Source: Cytospora piceicola (taxonomy: Eukaryota; Ascomycota; Sordariomycetes; Diaporthales; Cytosporaceae). Taken from it: DNA of 64,000 bases. Shown in pieces: positions 24,085 to 34,639 of this stretch (positions are counted from its first letter, which is position 1; every line of letters begins with the position of its first letter). The notes under the pieces were generated by a model, which saw only the letters and a program-made list of their open reading frames with translations, searched no databases and had not been told where the DNA came from. Position numbers and translations under genes: made by a program. The DNA lies in assembly GCA_023375675.1 (NCBI GenBank), contig JALQBC010000016.1, positions 248,001 through 312,000 of the forward strand. Direction: 5' to 3'.

Positions 24085-24863
24085 GGCGGCTCATGTGGAT
24101 GGAGGGAGGGGAGGCTGTGGGCACGAGGGCGTTGTGGGTAATGCTCTTTTTTGGATTACCAATATACCGAATGCTTTTTGGGTAGGTACTTGTTTACGTA
24201 GCCTCGGAGACAGATGCGCATATACGGTGTGCGAGATAGAATGTAGCCAGGGAGAGAATCAACACAACCCACACACCCCTTCTTTGCAGTGGTGTATGTG
24301 CTGACCAGCCTTCCCTTTCCCGTCTTTCAAACCTCTCTACGTCTATATCTGGACTCGGTTTCAATACCACTAGGCTTACAAGAGGGTCTCGGGAGCGGCC
24401 CAATTCTGTGTGATCTTCGGCCGATGTACTCTACTCTATTGGAGTCGATTTGAAATCGCCTTGTCGGTGTCGAGGAGGAGACGGCGATGGGAAGGACATG
24501 TGACAGACATGTGGGTGAGACAGATACAGACCTACTTAAAGTATCTGAGTATGTATGACAGATCAACCTCACTAAACCGGGATCATCGTGGCCGTCAGCC
24601 AGACAGCAAAGGCAAGCAGCCCGGGATGGCGGGAGCTACGGAGTGGGTCACATCGGATCGTATCACGGTTGGCCATTGTTGCTTTCAAATCAAAAAGATA
24701 GAACATGATTCACCTACGTATGAACACATACATGACATAGGTATACAATACATAACTAAACCTGAAAGGCACCGAACGACAAAAAGAAGGACGCCTTTTT
24801 TTTTTTTTTGGAGTCATGACCCCTCACTGCAAATTAATCACGTAATTCGTACACGGGTCAATC
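24085..24863. other. Intergenic region upstream of GST
   Basis: Contains the 3' end of the hydrolase gene and the promoter of the GST. A run of T (about 24795-24810) is the only notable tract. No gene seen. Confidence 0.5.
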
Positions 24864-26015
24864 ATGGCTACTGCTGCCGCCGCCGTCGCAAGGATAAAAG
24901 GAGGAGCTTTCCCTCCTCCCTTAAGACGTGTTGCCTATTTAACCTCACGTCATATATCATCAGCAACAGGTTACTCCTCTGCCTCTTCAAGACCAACATC
25001 AAGTCTTATACCGAGTCAACCGAGCCAACCGTTCAGCTCACCCACCATCAAACTCACGCCCCCATCTCGCCCCTACAGCAGCAGTAAACCCTCAACAAAC
25101 AACAACAACAATACCGACAGAATGGCCGACCAGTCCGAGCCAACCGGATGTATCGCCAAGGAAGGCATCGAGCTGTTCACGCTGCAGACGCCCAACGGCT
25201 ACAAGGCCTCCATCTTGCTCGAGGAGCTCAAGGAGGCGTACGGTGACAGGGCGCCCAAGGTGACGTACCAGACCATCAACATCGGGAAGAACACGCAGAA
25301 GGAGAAGTGGTTCACCGACATCTGCCCCAACGGCCGCATCCCGGCCATCGTCGACCACGACAGGGGGGACTTTGCCGTCTTCGAGGGCCTGGCCATCCTG
25401 TCCTACCTGACCAAGCACTATGACCCGGACAACAAGATCAGCTTCCCGTACGAGTCGGATGATCACTCGGTCGCGGAGCAGTGGACTAGCTGGCAGCATG
25501 GTGGTGTGGGACCCATGTAAGTTTTGACCTGACATGCAATCAAGTGAGTACAACACCAGTACTGACACCCATGATACAGGCAAGGACAAGCGAACCACTT
25601 CCTCCACGCCGCCAAGGAGAAGATCCCCTACGGGATCCAGCGCTACGTCGGCGAGTCGGAGCGGCTGTACGGCATCCTGGACGCCCGGCTCAAGGACCGC
25701 GACTTCGTCGCCGGCGCCGGCAAGGGCCGGTTCTCCATCGCCGACATCTCGCTGGTGGGCTGGGCCAACGTCGCAAAGTTCAGCGGCGTGGACCTCCCCG
25801 GGCTGTTCCCCAACGTCGCCGCCTGGGTCGACAGGTGCCTGGCGAGGCCGGGCGTCCAGAGGGGGTTCTCTATCCCTGTGTCGTCGTCCATAAGCAACGA
25901 GGCCCTTACGGAGAAGATCAAGGAGGACTCGGAGGCTAAGCAGAAGTCGGAGGAGACGAAGAAGCTTATTGACAACGCTAAGACGCAGTATGGATATAAG
26001 TTCGCCTCGCCGTAG
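24864..26015 (+). CDS. Glutathione S-transferase, Ure2-like, with presequence
   Basis: Two exons, 24864-25516 and 25580-26015, with a 63-bp intron (GTAAGT..ACAG), encode 362 residues. The thioredoxin-like N-domain shows NGYKASILLEELKE and CPNGRIPAIVDH, then AVFEGLAILSYL. The all-helical C-domain follows, with ADISLVGWANVAKF. This is the pattern of fungal Ure2p/GstA-class GSTs, which conjugate glutathione to electrophiles. Residues 1 to about 85 precede the family's usual start. They are rich in Arg, Ser and Ala with almost no acidic residues, as in mitochondrial presequences. A second in-frame ATG at 25122 (context ACAGAATGGCC) would give the usual cytosolic length. The C-terminus is Lys/Glu-rich and helical. 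Confidence 0.9.
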
Positions 26016-26648
26016 AGGTCTGGGGTTGGTGTGGGTGGTAAGACGGAGTGTGGAGAGCCATGAGCACTCGGATGTTAACCGTCGCTGCTAAATTGAGGAA
26101 ACCTACTTCAAAAGCACCTAACCACATGAGCCACACGAGTGAGATGCATATACAGTCCATGTACAGTCCATGAAACTGGGCTGAACCTTGTTTTGCAGAA
26201 TTCGTGAGGTGGAGGTGGCGTTCTCGGCCACCCAGTTCAAACAGACATATTGTGCTGACATCGGATTGGAGAAGCTTAATGCCTCGTATAGAAGGAAAAC
26301 GGCTGAATTCTGAGCCCGAAAGGCCGGTCCATGATCAGCAATCCTTCCGAGTTCTGAGTGAGTGAGTTGCATGCTCCACGAGGTGACAATGTGACATTGT
26401 GCTGGCGACATCATCCCGCAATCCGAGTGAAGGCTAGACTGGAACTGACTCTTTTTCTGACTTAGCCCTCCTTCTCGGACTTAATACTGCAATTTCTTGC
26501 ACAATAACTCCGAAGACTCCAAGACACACAGGCTAGACTGACTGGCTTTTGGTTCGCTATCTAATAAATCGGCAGACCGAATTCCCCTTCTACGTCTTAC
26601 TCCAAATAAGTCCCGTGAATGCTCGCATAAGAGCTGGAATCTTTTCTC
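26016..26648. other. Intergenic region
   Basis: No gene seen. It includes a directly repeated CAGTCCATGTACAGTCCATG near 26152-26171 and the presumed promoter of the next gene. Confidence 0.5.
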
Positions 26649-28112
26649 ATGCTTCTTCCGTCACGTACCCTTTTACGGGCACGAGCTACTACTCGCTTCT
26701 CACACACAAGTTTTGGTTTTCTTCCCACATCTGCATTCAACAACACACCAAGGACAATGCCATACTCAATACAGATCGGCAAGCCCTCTCTTGGTGCTGT
26801 CCCTGATGCTGCAAGGGACTCACCCCACCACGTCAAAGACAAGTCTGGCAACCGATCACACTTCAAGAATCCACACCCCTCCTGGAACTCGGATCTCAAG
26901 CCCTGGCAGTTGGGATATAAACTGATGAGGTACCCACCCACCTTGCACCCATGAAAGCCCCAGAGGACGGCGTGGTGTTCAGGCATAATGTCCAGGAATA
27001 TGAGTTACTAATGTGCTCATATCATCATCATCAGGGGGAGATTAAGCGGCACGATCCCCTCGTTCCCAGCCCCCAAGGAAGAACCAGTCCCCTGCCAGGC
27101 TCCCGAGTTCCTCGCCACCCGCCTCGCATCCCAGGACCTCCGGACCACCTGGCTCGGCCACGCGTGCCACTACGTCGAGTTCCCCTCGGGGCTGCGCGTG
27201 CTCTTCGACCCTGTCCTTGAGGACCGCTGCTCGCCTTTCACCTTTTTGGGCCCAAAGCGGTACACGCGCCGGGCGTGTCCCATCGCGGACCTGCCGTTCC
27301 TGGACGCCGTGGTCATCTCGCACAGCCACTATGACCACCTGTCCCTACCTACGGTCCGGGAGATCCAGAGGCGTTTCCCCGACGCGCACTTCTTTGTCGG
27401 TTTGGGGCTGGCGAGCTGGTTTCGGGATTCGGGGCTGGCAAATGTTACCGAGTTGGACTGGTGGGAGGATGTGGAGATGACGGTCAAGCTGGGAGGGGAG
27501 GAGGGTGGTAAGGGTAAGGGTGAGGGTGAGGGTGAGAGTGAAGGCGCCGAGGAGACTACTACCATCACGGCGACCATCTCCTGTCTCCCCTCGCAGCACA
27601 CCTCGTCCCGGTTCGGTCTCGACCAAGACAAGACGCTATGGTGTTCCTGGGGCGTGAAATCTACAGGACAACCATCTCCCGCCTCGCCATCCTCACCGCC
27701 AGCAGTAACAAAGTCAGTCTACTTCGGCGGCGACACCGGCTACCGCTGGGTCCCAGACCTCCCCCCCACCGAGGACGACCACTCGGAGAAATACGACCAC
27801 CTCCCCTCCAACCCAGACTTCAAGCAGATCGGCGACCTCCGGGGACCCTTCGACCTGGGCCTGCTCCCCATCGGGGCGTACGCGCCGCGCACAATGATGA
27901 GCCACATGCACGCCGACCCGTTCGACGCCGTGGACATTTTCTGCGACACAAGGTGCAGGCGCGCCATGGCGATTCACTGGGGAACGTGGGTGCTTACTAC
28001 CGAGCCGGTCATGGAGCCGCCGGAAAAGCTGAAGGAGGCGCTGAGACGGAAGGGGTTGGACGAGGTGGGGCTGTTTGATATCTGTGATATTGGGGAGAGT
28101 CGAACGTTTTGA
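26649..28112 (+). CDS. NAPE-hydrolysing phospholipase D-like protein (Fmp30 type)
   Basis: Two exons, 26649-26929 and 27035-28112, joined across a 105-bp intron (AG|GTACCC..CATCAG), give 452 residues. The metallo-beta-lactamase fold is shown by HSHYDHL (zinc site HxHxDH), PSQHTSSR, GDTGYRW and AIHWGTW, in the order found in NAPE-PLD. That enzyme releases N-acylethanolamines from N-acyl-phosphatidylethanolamine. The family hallmark TTWLGHACHYVEFPSG precedes the zinc motif. The start at 26649 adds MLLPSRTLLRARATTRFSHT, a basic, acid-free helix typical of mitochondrial import; yeast Fmp30 is mitochondrial. An ATG at 26758 would give a form without it. A GKGKGEGEGESEG insert (about 27508-27550) replaces a family loop. 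Confidence 0.88.
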
Positions 28113-29110
28113 GTGTGTGGTGTAATGTAATCAACTATCCGGTGCTTTTCTGGCATGTGAAGGAAATCCAGCTCGGTGTGTGAAAGGAAGTATCAGAGCA
28201 GCATTGTAACATGGCGTTTTTCAGCCAGGAAAAGCATGGCCTGGCTGGCATGTCTGCTTCACGGAGCTGCAGCATTCGTGGTCGGGAGGAAAATGGGTAG
28301 ACTTTGCACTAAGTATACTGAATACTTAGAAATACCTCAAGGGTAGTAAAGCTGTACTTACTAGCAATCAGAACCAACACATCACAACTTTTTATTGTTA
28401 GTGGATGCGTTGATCTTCGACATGTCTGTCACTTCCAACAGCCGTGGTAGTCATTAACGGAGAGTACCTCTGGAATAGCCGTTGTCACGGCATAGACTCA
28501 AGTATCTCCAGATAAGACCTCCGGTGGTTAGATACCAGACATGGGAATTCGTGTAATATACTAGGTATTTATTCATTGAAACGCTGTAACGACTGCATTG
28601 AAGATGTTGACCCTATCTACTGGCAACTACAAATTGCAGTGGTTTCATACGTCTCTGTGACTAAGGATATGTCGGCTTTTCCATTTATTTCTATTCCGAA
28701 GGCCTCCCAAAGTCACTTTCATTTTTTCGCCACTCCGGCCAGTCATCTATTTATCTAAACTAATTCACTGCAACGCGTCACTCCCATACATAATTAATAC
28801 CAATATACTTGCTTCTGTTTCTTCTACCATTCACCCACCCCCCTTCTACATCTCGCTACCTCTCACTCACCATACTCCCGCAAGCTTTCATATCTGAGCA
28901 GGAACCGCATTCAAATTTACGCCATACTCCACCTGCGTTAGTAATTATATCCCAAAACACACCCGGGACTGAAACCCCCTCCGTCTTTCTCAACCTATCC
29001 GTACCTGAAGTCACCCGTAACCTCCCCCGAGCAACAGTGCTAACGCCGTATCAACTCCAGAATATTAAATTAGCGTCTCACATTTCTGCGCTCCTCGGAA
29101 GTCGGCGAAC
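28113..29110. other. Intergenic region
   Basis: About 1 kb without a supported gene. The last 300 bases are CT/CA-rich and likely form the leader of the small gene at 29111. Confidence 0.5.
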
Positions 29111-29323
29111 ATGCCTATTCCAAACTTCAAGCCGAGTTCCGTGGCCGACGAGCCCCGGGCCCAGCAGCAGCAAGGGGGTGAGGACCAGGGGCGCCCAACC
29201 GGAGCAGGCGTGGACACGGGCGCCGGTGTGACGCGGGAGAAGACGGCGGTCGAGCTTGAGGCCGATCGGCTCTACGAGGAGGCCATGGAGGAGGAATATG
29301 CGAAGAGGGACGGCGGCTCTTGA
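29111..29323 (+). CDS. Small acidic hypothetical protein, 70 residues
   Basis: ATG to TGA, single exon. Residues 1-40 are Gln/Gly/Pro-rich; residues 42-70 look like a charged amphipathic helix (AVELEADRLYEEAMEEEYAK) and end DGGS. The split into a flexible N-part and a regular helix is unlike the shadow frames around it. It resembles small conserved proteins of filamentous fungi that end in a similar EEEYAKR-type helix (impression from memory). Function unknown; no signal peptide or membrane segment. Confidence 0.6.
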   Translation: MPIPNFKPSSVADEPRAQQQQGGEDQGRPTGAGVDTGAGVTREKTAVELEADRLYEEAMEEEYAKRDGGS

Positions 29324-29570
29324 TGTGGTCGGTCCATCCTGGCTTGAAGGGGGCCTCAACGACAGTCATCCCGGATTGCTCACTTTGAATTTCATACAGC
29401 AGAATGGCGGGGAAAACACTCATTTCCCCTCCTTCAAAAGCAAATCTCTCCACTCATAATGAATACAATGAAACCATATAACTCAAAACTGCATGAGATG
29501 ACCTCTATAGTTGTATGTTGTATACTCTTTAGATGTATGAATGCCCATGTTTATGCTCACTCAGAATCGC

Positions 29571-31856
29571 TTAGGACGTGCTTTCACCGCCAGGGATCTT
29601 GACCGGGTGTGCCTCCGTGTTGAAGACGAACTCGTTGGTGTGGTCCGCCTTGACTTGGTAAGGAGCGTCCTGTATAATCGTCAGCATATATTTCCCTCGG
29701 CTGACGGTTCGTCCTCCATGGTACAGAAGCATACCCCCACGAGGGAGACGTAAAAGAACGGGAAAATAAGAAAGGTTGTCTCACCTCAGAATGGATCAGA
29801 TAACTATACTTCAAGACCTCCGCAAACCAGAAACTCTCCTGGAAGTTCTGCCACCCCCCACCCCCCTCCACATTCACATCATTCACGGAGCTATACCCGC
29901 TGCCCACGCGACACGTCTTGTTGATGGCCACGTACGCCTCCCACGCCCACTCCTGGTAGACGGGGTCCCCCGTCGCGCGGTAAGCGTAGTAGTAGCTCTC
30001 GATCACCTCCGGACGCAGGATGTACCCCGCCGAGTCGATCCAGAAGCCCGCCCGTTTGTAGAAGGCCTCGTCGCCTGCGGGCACGCTGGCGTTGGGGCTC
30101 GACGCCTCGCCCAGCCACCGGAACGTCTCGGGCCCGATGTGCGTCACCGTCTGCTTGTACGTGTCGCGGCATGCCGCCACCAGCTCCAGCCCGAAGTCGA
30201 TGTACCGGGGCTCGTCGAGGGTCAGCCCTCCGAGGATGAAGTTTCCGCCGTCGAAGCAGGCCACTGTTGGGAGGGGCGGGGGTTGCTATTTGTCAGCCTT
30301 CTTTTTCTTTTTTTGCTTGTCTTTGTTTTGCGTGACGACTCCTTTTTTGCTATTTCTGGAATACGGTATATGCCGTGACATGACAGTGCTTTGGATTTCT
30401 TTTCTTTTTCCTCGGTACGACATATACGGACGGTTGGACACCGCCTCGTAGCCCCGTCGCGCCGCATGTGCTCCTCATGTCGCGTGCCTTGTCCCCCACC
30501 CTCCACAGTCTTCAGGGCCGTACAACCTGACGTATCCCCAACTGCCCAAACACCAAGCTTTTGTCGAAGATCGAAATCGAAACAAGCAACAAACAAGTAG
30601 GTAGCCAGGCAGCCAGCCAGGCAGCCAGCCAGGGAGGCAAACAAACAGAGAGAATAATGAGTCGGGGTCGACTTACGATGCTCCGAATAATAAACAAGGC
30701 CCTCTTCCGTCCCATTGTAATAGTAGCTCAGAAACGTCAAGTCAGGCCTACTCGTCGGGTGGCTTGCCAGGTATTGGATACTGCTGTCCACGGCTTTGAC
30801 CCAGCTGTCCTTGTATGAAGAGAAGCGAATCGGGTCGTACAGGTACATCTTGATGAGATACTCGTAGTAGCTGTCCGTGCCTCCGGTCCAGCCTCCCTGG
30901 GAGTCCGTAAAGGATCCGTTGGCGATGCTGACATCGGAGCCCAGGAGGCCGGGGTATGGCTCGCCAACCTCCGGGTTCAGCGGGTCTATCAGGTAGGACT
31001 CGGCCTTCGCCGCCAGTTCGGCGTAGGTTTGATTCCCCGTGAGGTCCGAGAGGCGGGTCCATTCCATAATCAGAGTGCCGATGGTGGCTAGGCCGTTGGT
31101 GGAGGAGTTGGCAATCTGCGGCGGGTTGAGCCAGAGATTGTTGTCAGGGATTCCTGTGGGTGTGTCGAACGCGAAGCTGAGGTTGTTGCCCAGGTTCCTG
31201 GCTTGGTCCAGGAGGGGTTCGACCTTGCTAGAGTCATTGGCCAGGTTCGAGAGTGGCCCCTTGAGAAGATCATAGGCTTTGATTTTATGTCAAGTCAGTC
31301 TTATATCATGTTGGTGTTTCCCATTTGTCGGGGTCAGGGCTTGTGTCCCCATTTTCATACCAGACAGTAGGCCTCCTAGGTAGCGAATGGTTGTCTCGAA
31401 GAGCGAAACCTGAGTGTCATCGAAGCTGACACTGAAGTCGATGCTGGGAACAAAGTCCAGGATCTGATTGACCACTTGCTGGTTGCCCTGGATCAGCGCT
31501 GTGCTAAGAGCATCAATGGCACTCGCACCCCAGCCGTTCCTAGTTCCTGGTCAGCCGGCTACCTCAAAGCTGAGTGTTTCCAGCATGCCGTATACTCACC
31601 GGTCATTTTCAAAGGTGTTTGTGACAGGCAGCAGGGAGTCACCGGGAAAAGCATATGTGTAATATCCATCCCAAGAGATCTGGAATGTCTGCTTCACCGC
31701 ATCTGCACGAGCTTGGTTGTAAATGTAGTCCGAGACAAGCCCCGAGTACCGTTTGGCTGGGGCATAACTGCCTCCTCGCACATGGGACACATGAGGAATT
31801 GCTGCCACTTGAGATACCGTGGCCAAGACGACGAGGGCGTAGTCGAATGAAAACAT
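29571..31856 (-). CDS. Secreted class I alpha-1,2-mannosidase (GH47)
   Basis: Five exons: 31856-31600, 31539-31361, 31276-30677, 30263-29785 and 29669-29571. Introns are 60, 84, 413 and 115 bp; the product is 537 residues. A signal peptide ([20 protein letters not shown]) opens the protein. GH47 motifs appear in order: [29 protein letters not shown] (conserved Glu), [17 protein letters not shown] (conserved Asp), [19 protein letters not shown] (conserved Glu), [16 protein letters not shown] and FNTEAHPVK (calcium-binding Thr). It trims alpha-1,2-mannose from N-glycans; the signal peptide and absence of a membrane anchor point to a secreted enzyme like the Penicillium/Aspergillus msdC/msdS group. 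Oddities: the motif usually read DxLDT is DALST here, and intron 3 is long for this genome. Confidence 0.93.
30264..30676 (-). other. Unusually long intron of the GH47 gene
   Basis: 413 bp with good ends (C|GTAAGT and CCAACAG). On the plus strand it contains a short CAGCCAGG repeat (about 30604-30632) and T-rich tracts. Other introns in the window are 50-140 bp. No open frame or RNA gene recognised in it. Confidence 0.7.
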
Positions 31857-34084
31857 TGAATCGAAGTGGAAACTGGATACTAGCAGCTTAAAAGGAAGGA
31901 AACCTCCAGGCCAGAGGTGGATATCTAAAGAGGCAGGAGGTGAGGGACACAGACCACGGTGGTCTCCATTCCTGGGGAGTGTGTTTACTTTTAAGTCCTC
32001 TGCCCAGGGAATGCGCATGCAGATCATAAGTTCGGAGGAACTGACCATACCGCATATACGGCTGTTCGATGGGCGGTGTGGTATCATGAACCATGCCTAC
32101 TAATACCCCCATCTCAGGTCTAGCTCACTGCTCTTGCAGGCTCAAGGGAAGTTGGGTGCGCACAGAAAACGATGATACCATCGAGAGAGTCAGGGGATGA
32201 CATAGGGGAGCATTGGAGATGCTGCAGGTCCAAGCAGGAGACAGGGAGACGTATTTAACCGGCAACTCTTATAGGGTAAGAGCAGATGCCGATCTTATAG
32301 GACGCACAGGATTAGAAGGAGAGGCTCGGCGGGCTGGCTCACTTGAGCACCAGAGAACAGTTGGAGGGTACCGTGAGTTTGCCAAGTGATACAATAATTG
32401 GGCAAATTGCTTGCCTGGCATTCCAAATTAGATAGCTTGGAGATAGGCTGGAATGTGTGCGTGTCGGAGAAGCGTGAATAGTTATCTGGTGCTGCTTGCA
32501 AGACATTGTTGTTTATACCCGGGCGGAAGAGGCGGCTGCTTATGCACAAGCCCAATGTGATGTGACCATGATGGAAGACCTGCTCCGCGTTATACAAGAC
32601 CAAGACAATACTTCTGCACGGTCGGTGGAGACCGTCGTGTTGAGTAGAGTCTGCGAATATATTGCACATGAATGAGGGGTGCTGACAGAGGAGGAAGACA
32701 AGGATGTTGGGTGTCGATGGACAAGGGAGTAAGCCCCTGGAGATAATCCCCTATATTGGATAGACTTTGCTCCACGGCATGGGTTGGATGTGAAAAACCT
32801 GGGAACCCTGTAAGCACCCACCGCTTTTGAAACCATGCGCAGCTGGAGGCGTACGCGATCCACCTGGAATTCCTGAACTGGAACAAGAACCGCCAGCAGG
32901 TTGGAATCCCAAGAGGTTGGCAGGATCGCAAAATCGAGAAATCCATGGAGCAAACGCGGCAGAATGTCGGCCACGAAGGTTGGCGAGCTGTATCCGAGAG
33001 ACATCTCCAACGTCATCTGCCAGGTATCATGGGTATTCTTCGATGCTGCTCCCAAGGCTGGTAGATCGCCAATAGCTCGTCTACCATTGATCAGCAGGCC
33101 CATCCGGAAAGGAAGCCGCATGGGGAGTTTTCCGCTCTGCCGATACCGGAAATCCTTGAGGGACATGGATTCGTTTGCTCCTCGTATGAAGCCAGGTAGA
33201 GAGAAAGTCGCGGCGGCTGGATTGCATGTACTGCAGTGGCACGAGATGCTTGTCTCGGGCTGTTGTGACCAGAAGGCAGAAAAGTTCCCGAACATGGACA
33301 GGCTTGGGAGGCAGCTGGGACGAACAGCTGTTCGCCCTGTATCTCGTGCTGACGTCCTTGGTATCATGGTGACCACATACTTCAGCAAGCTAGGATTGGC
33401 GGCTCTTGCAAACACCCTCTTTTGCGGGGAAAGTGTTCCCCGACGCCGACATCTGCCGCTATGGGTGTTGTTAGAGCTGCAGGTGGCCGGCCCATTGGGA
33501 CGCACGCGTGAGTTGCTGTGTAAGCGCAGACATTCCGTCTTCAAGTGCTGCGAAGGACTAAAGCCTATCAACCAAGTTCATCTCCCCCCGGGGGAAGGAT
33601 AACACCTCTTTCGTAAGTCGGAGCCTCGAGGTCTATATCGGCTCGAATTCCATTCAGCCCGGATCTGGCATACTCCGAGATGCATGTCAGAAACAGTATC
33701 TGCAAGTGATCTCTCGTGCCATATGGTGGTCGTTGGTTGACTACAAGCACTGTCCGTACTCAAGTATGCAGTAAAGATACCTTGACGTACTTAGCCAAGT
33801 ACGTAGGATGAGAGGGGTGTCAGGTCAGTGAAGATAGGATGGAGGTTGTGATATGAGCTGGATGAGAGAGCCTCTCTGACTGTTATGAACGAATATTTCT
33901 GAATAAGGTTGGGAAGGAGGATGAAATGGTGTGCACGGGTCAACAACTGCCGCCTGCTGATCCGCCCGTTTATTTCCTTCCGTCTGGGGATCGACCGCAC
34001 GTGCATTACCTTTCTCCTGCATGGCTGGATCAGTTTAGTGGGTAACGCTAGTCAAAGGCTAACACGCCATTGGCCACCGTTTCG
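31857..34084. other. 2.2-kb region without a resolved gene
   Basis: Upstream of the GH47 gene. It has long open frames on both strands around 32540-33602, but none with a recognisable motif or normal exon structure. One stretch (32834-33060) reads like a decayed exon and is listed separately. Confidence 0.5.
32834..33061 (+). pseudogene. Possible gene remnant
   Basis: One frame reads as about 70 balanced, charged residues (LEAYAIHLEFLNWNKNRQQ ... GWQDRKIEKSMEQTRQNVG ...) bounded by a TGA just upstream and a TAG downstream. It has no start codon and no convincing splice sites. Its composition looks more protein-like than the overlapping long frames (plus 32901-33602, minus 33571-32540), which are Ser/Arg-rich like antisense frames. 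Possibly an isolated exon or a fragment of a degraded gene. Family not recognised. Confidence 0.3.
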
Positions 34085-34098
34085 TTATCAGTACTGTG
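34085..34098. repeat. Target-site duplication, left copy
   Basis: TTATCAGTACTGTG, identical to 34626-34639. The last bases merge with the (TG)n tail of the adjacent element, so the true length is about 12-14 bp. Confidence 0.75.
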
Positions 34099-34390
34099 TG
34101 TGTGTGTGTGTGTGTGTAGTATTTAACCGCCGTGAGGCCGTAGGCCGGCGGGGCTTCCTCAAGTGCTTAAGCACTGACTAACAGATTCCCGCTCGGTAGT
34201 TCCTACGGCCAGAAAAACCTCCCTGGGGGTATATGGCGTGGCTACGTACAGTGCTAAGATACAAGACCCTGACTCTGCCTAGCCATTCCTTAGGCGTAAA
34301 GCGCGAATGTCATCCCAAACTTCCATCGCCCTGTCCAATCGGGCACAATCGAAGTGTAACTCAGCTCCCGAGAGAGAGTTACGTAAGTTG

Positions 34391-34476
34391 TCTCCGTAAA
34401 GGAGATTTCTTTCCAAGGCCTTCCTTATCCAAGGGAAGGCCGGGGTTTTAAGTCCCCCTTATCCAAGGGGGGACTT
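34391..34476 (-). other. Cluster of stem-loops in the SINE body
   Basis: Three hairpins in 86 nt (plus-strand notation): TCTCC-gtaaa-GGAGA (34391-34405); GGCCTTCC-ttatccaag-GGAAGGCC (34417-34441); AAGTCCCCC-ttatccaag-GGGGGACTT (34450-34476). The last two have different stems but the identical 9-nt loop. In the minus-strand RNA the loop reads CTTGGATAA. Confidence 0.75.
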
Positions 34477-34536
34477 CCGTTATGAGAGCAACGGATCCCT
34501 ATCGTTGAGGATGATAAGCCCGGCATGGTTATGTCG

Positions 34537-34625
34537 AGGTCGGGGCAGGATTCGAACCTACGACCTTAGAGTTTTGTCCATTCTCCAAGGTAGCCAAGTG
34601 TAGTAACCAATTACACCACCCGACC
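34537..34625 (-). ncRNA. tRNA-related head with Pol III promoter
   Basis: Clover-leaf ends are intact: a 7-bp acceptor stem, and a T arm GTAGG-TTCGAAT-CCTGC. The D arm can form GTGT/ACAC with an 11-nt loop. The anticodon arm does not fit a normal 7-nt loop, even if a 13-nt intron is allowed, so no isotype can be given. It is interpreted as the promoter-bearing head of the SINE-like element and not as a working tRNA gene. Confidence 0.65.
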
Positions 34626-34639
34626 TTATCAGTACTGTG
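34626..34639. repeat. Target-site duplication, right copy
   Basis: TTATCAGTACTGTG, immediately next to base 1 of the tRNA-like head. Matches 34085-34098. Confidence 0.75.

Larger units (their letters stand above)
34099..34625 (-). mobile_element. tRNA-derived SINE-like retroposon
   Basis: About 527 bp, read on the minus strand. The 5' head (34625-34537) is tRNA-like: acceptor arms GGTCGGG/CCCGACC pair fully, there is an A box TGGTGTAATTGG (34618-34607), and a consensus B box GGTTCGAATCC (34558-34548). The anticodon region is abnormal: 36 nt between D and T arms, folding as an 8-bp stem with an 11-nt loop. A roughly 400-nt non-tRNA body follows, then an (AC)n tail (34099 to about 34117). A 14-bp direct repeat abuts the head on one side and the tail on the other, as expected for target-primed insertion. 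Together these are the standard parts of a tRNA-derived SINE. No protein is encoded. A TTTTT run in the body could end Pol III transcription early. Confidence 0.8.

Noticed and set aside
18922..28112. Secondary-metabolite cluster around the AKT2-like hydrolase
   Set aside because: No polyketide synthase, peptide synthetase, P450 or cluster regulator nearby; the neighbours are housekeeping-type genes.
32540..33571. 343-codon minus-strand frame as a gene
   Set aside because: Composition is Ser/Arg/Cys-rich like an antisense shadow, there is no motif, and it conflicts with a more protein-like plus-strand fragment.
34538..34625. A functional tRNA gene on the minus strand
   Set aside because: Acceptor and T arms are good, but the anticodon arm cannot form a normal 7-nt loop and no isotype fits. 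The flanking direct repeat ties it to a longer inserted element.
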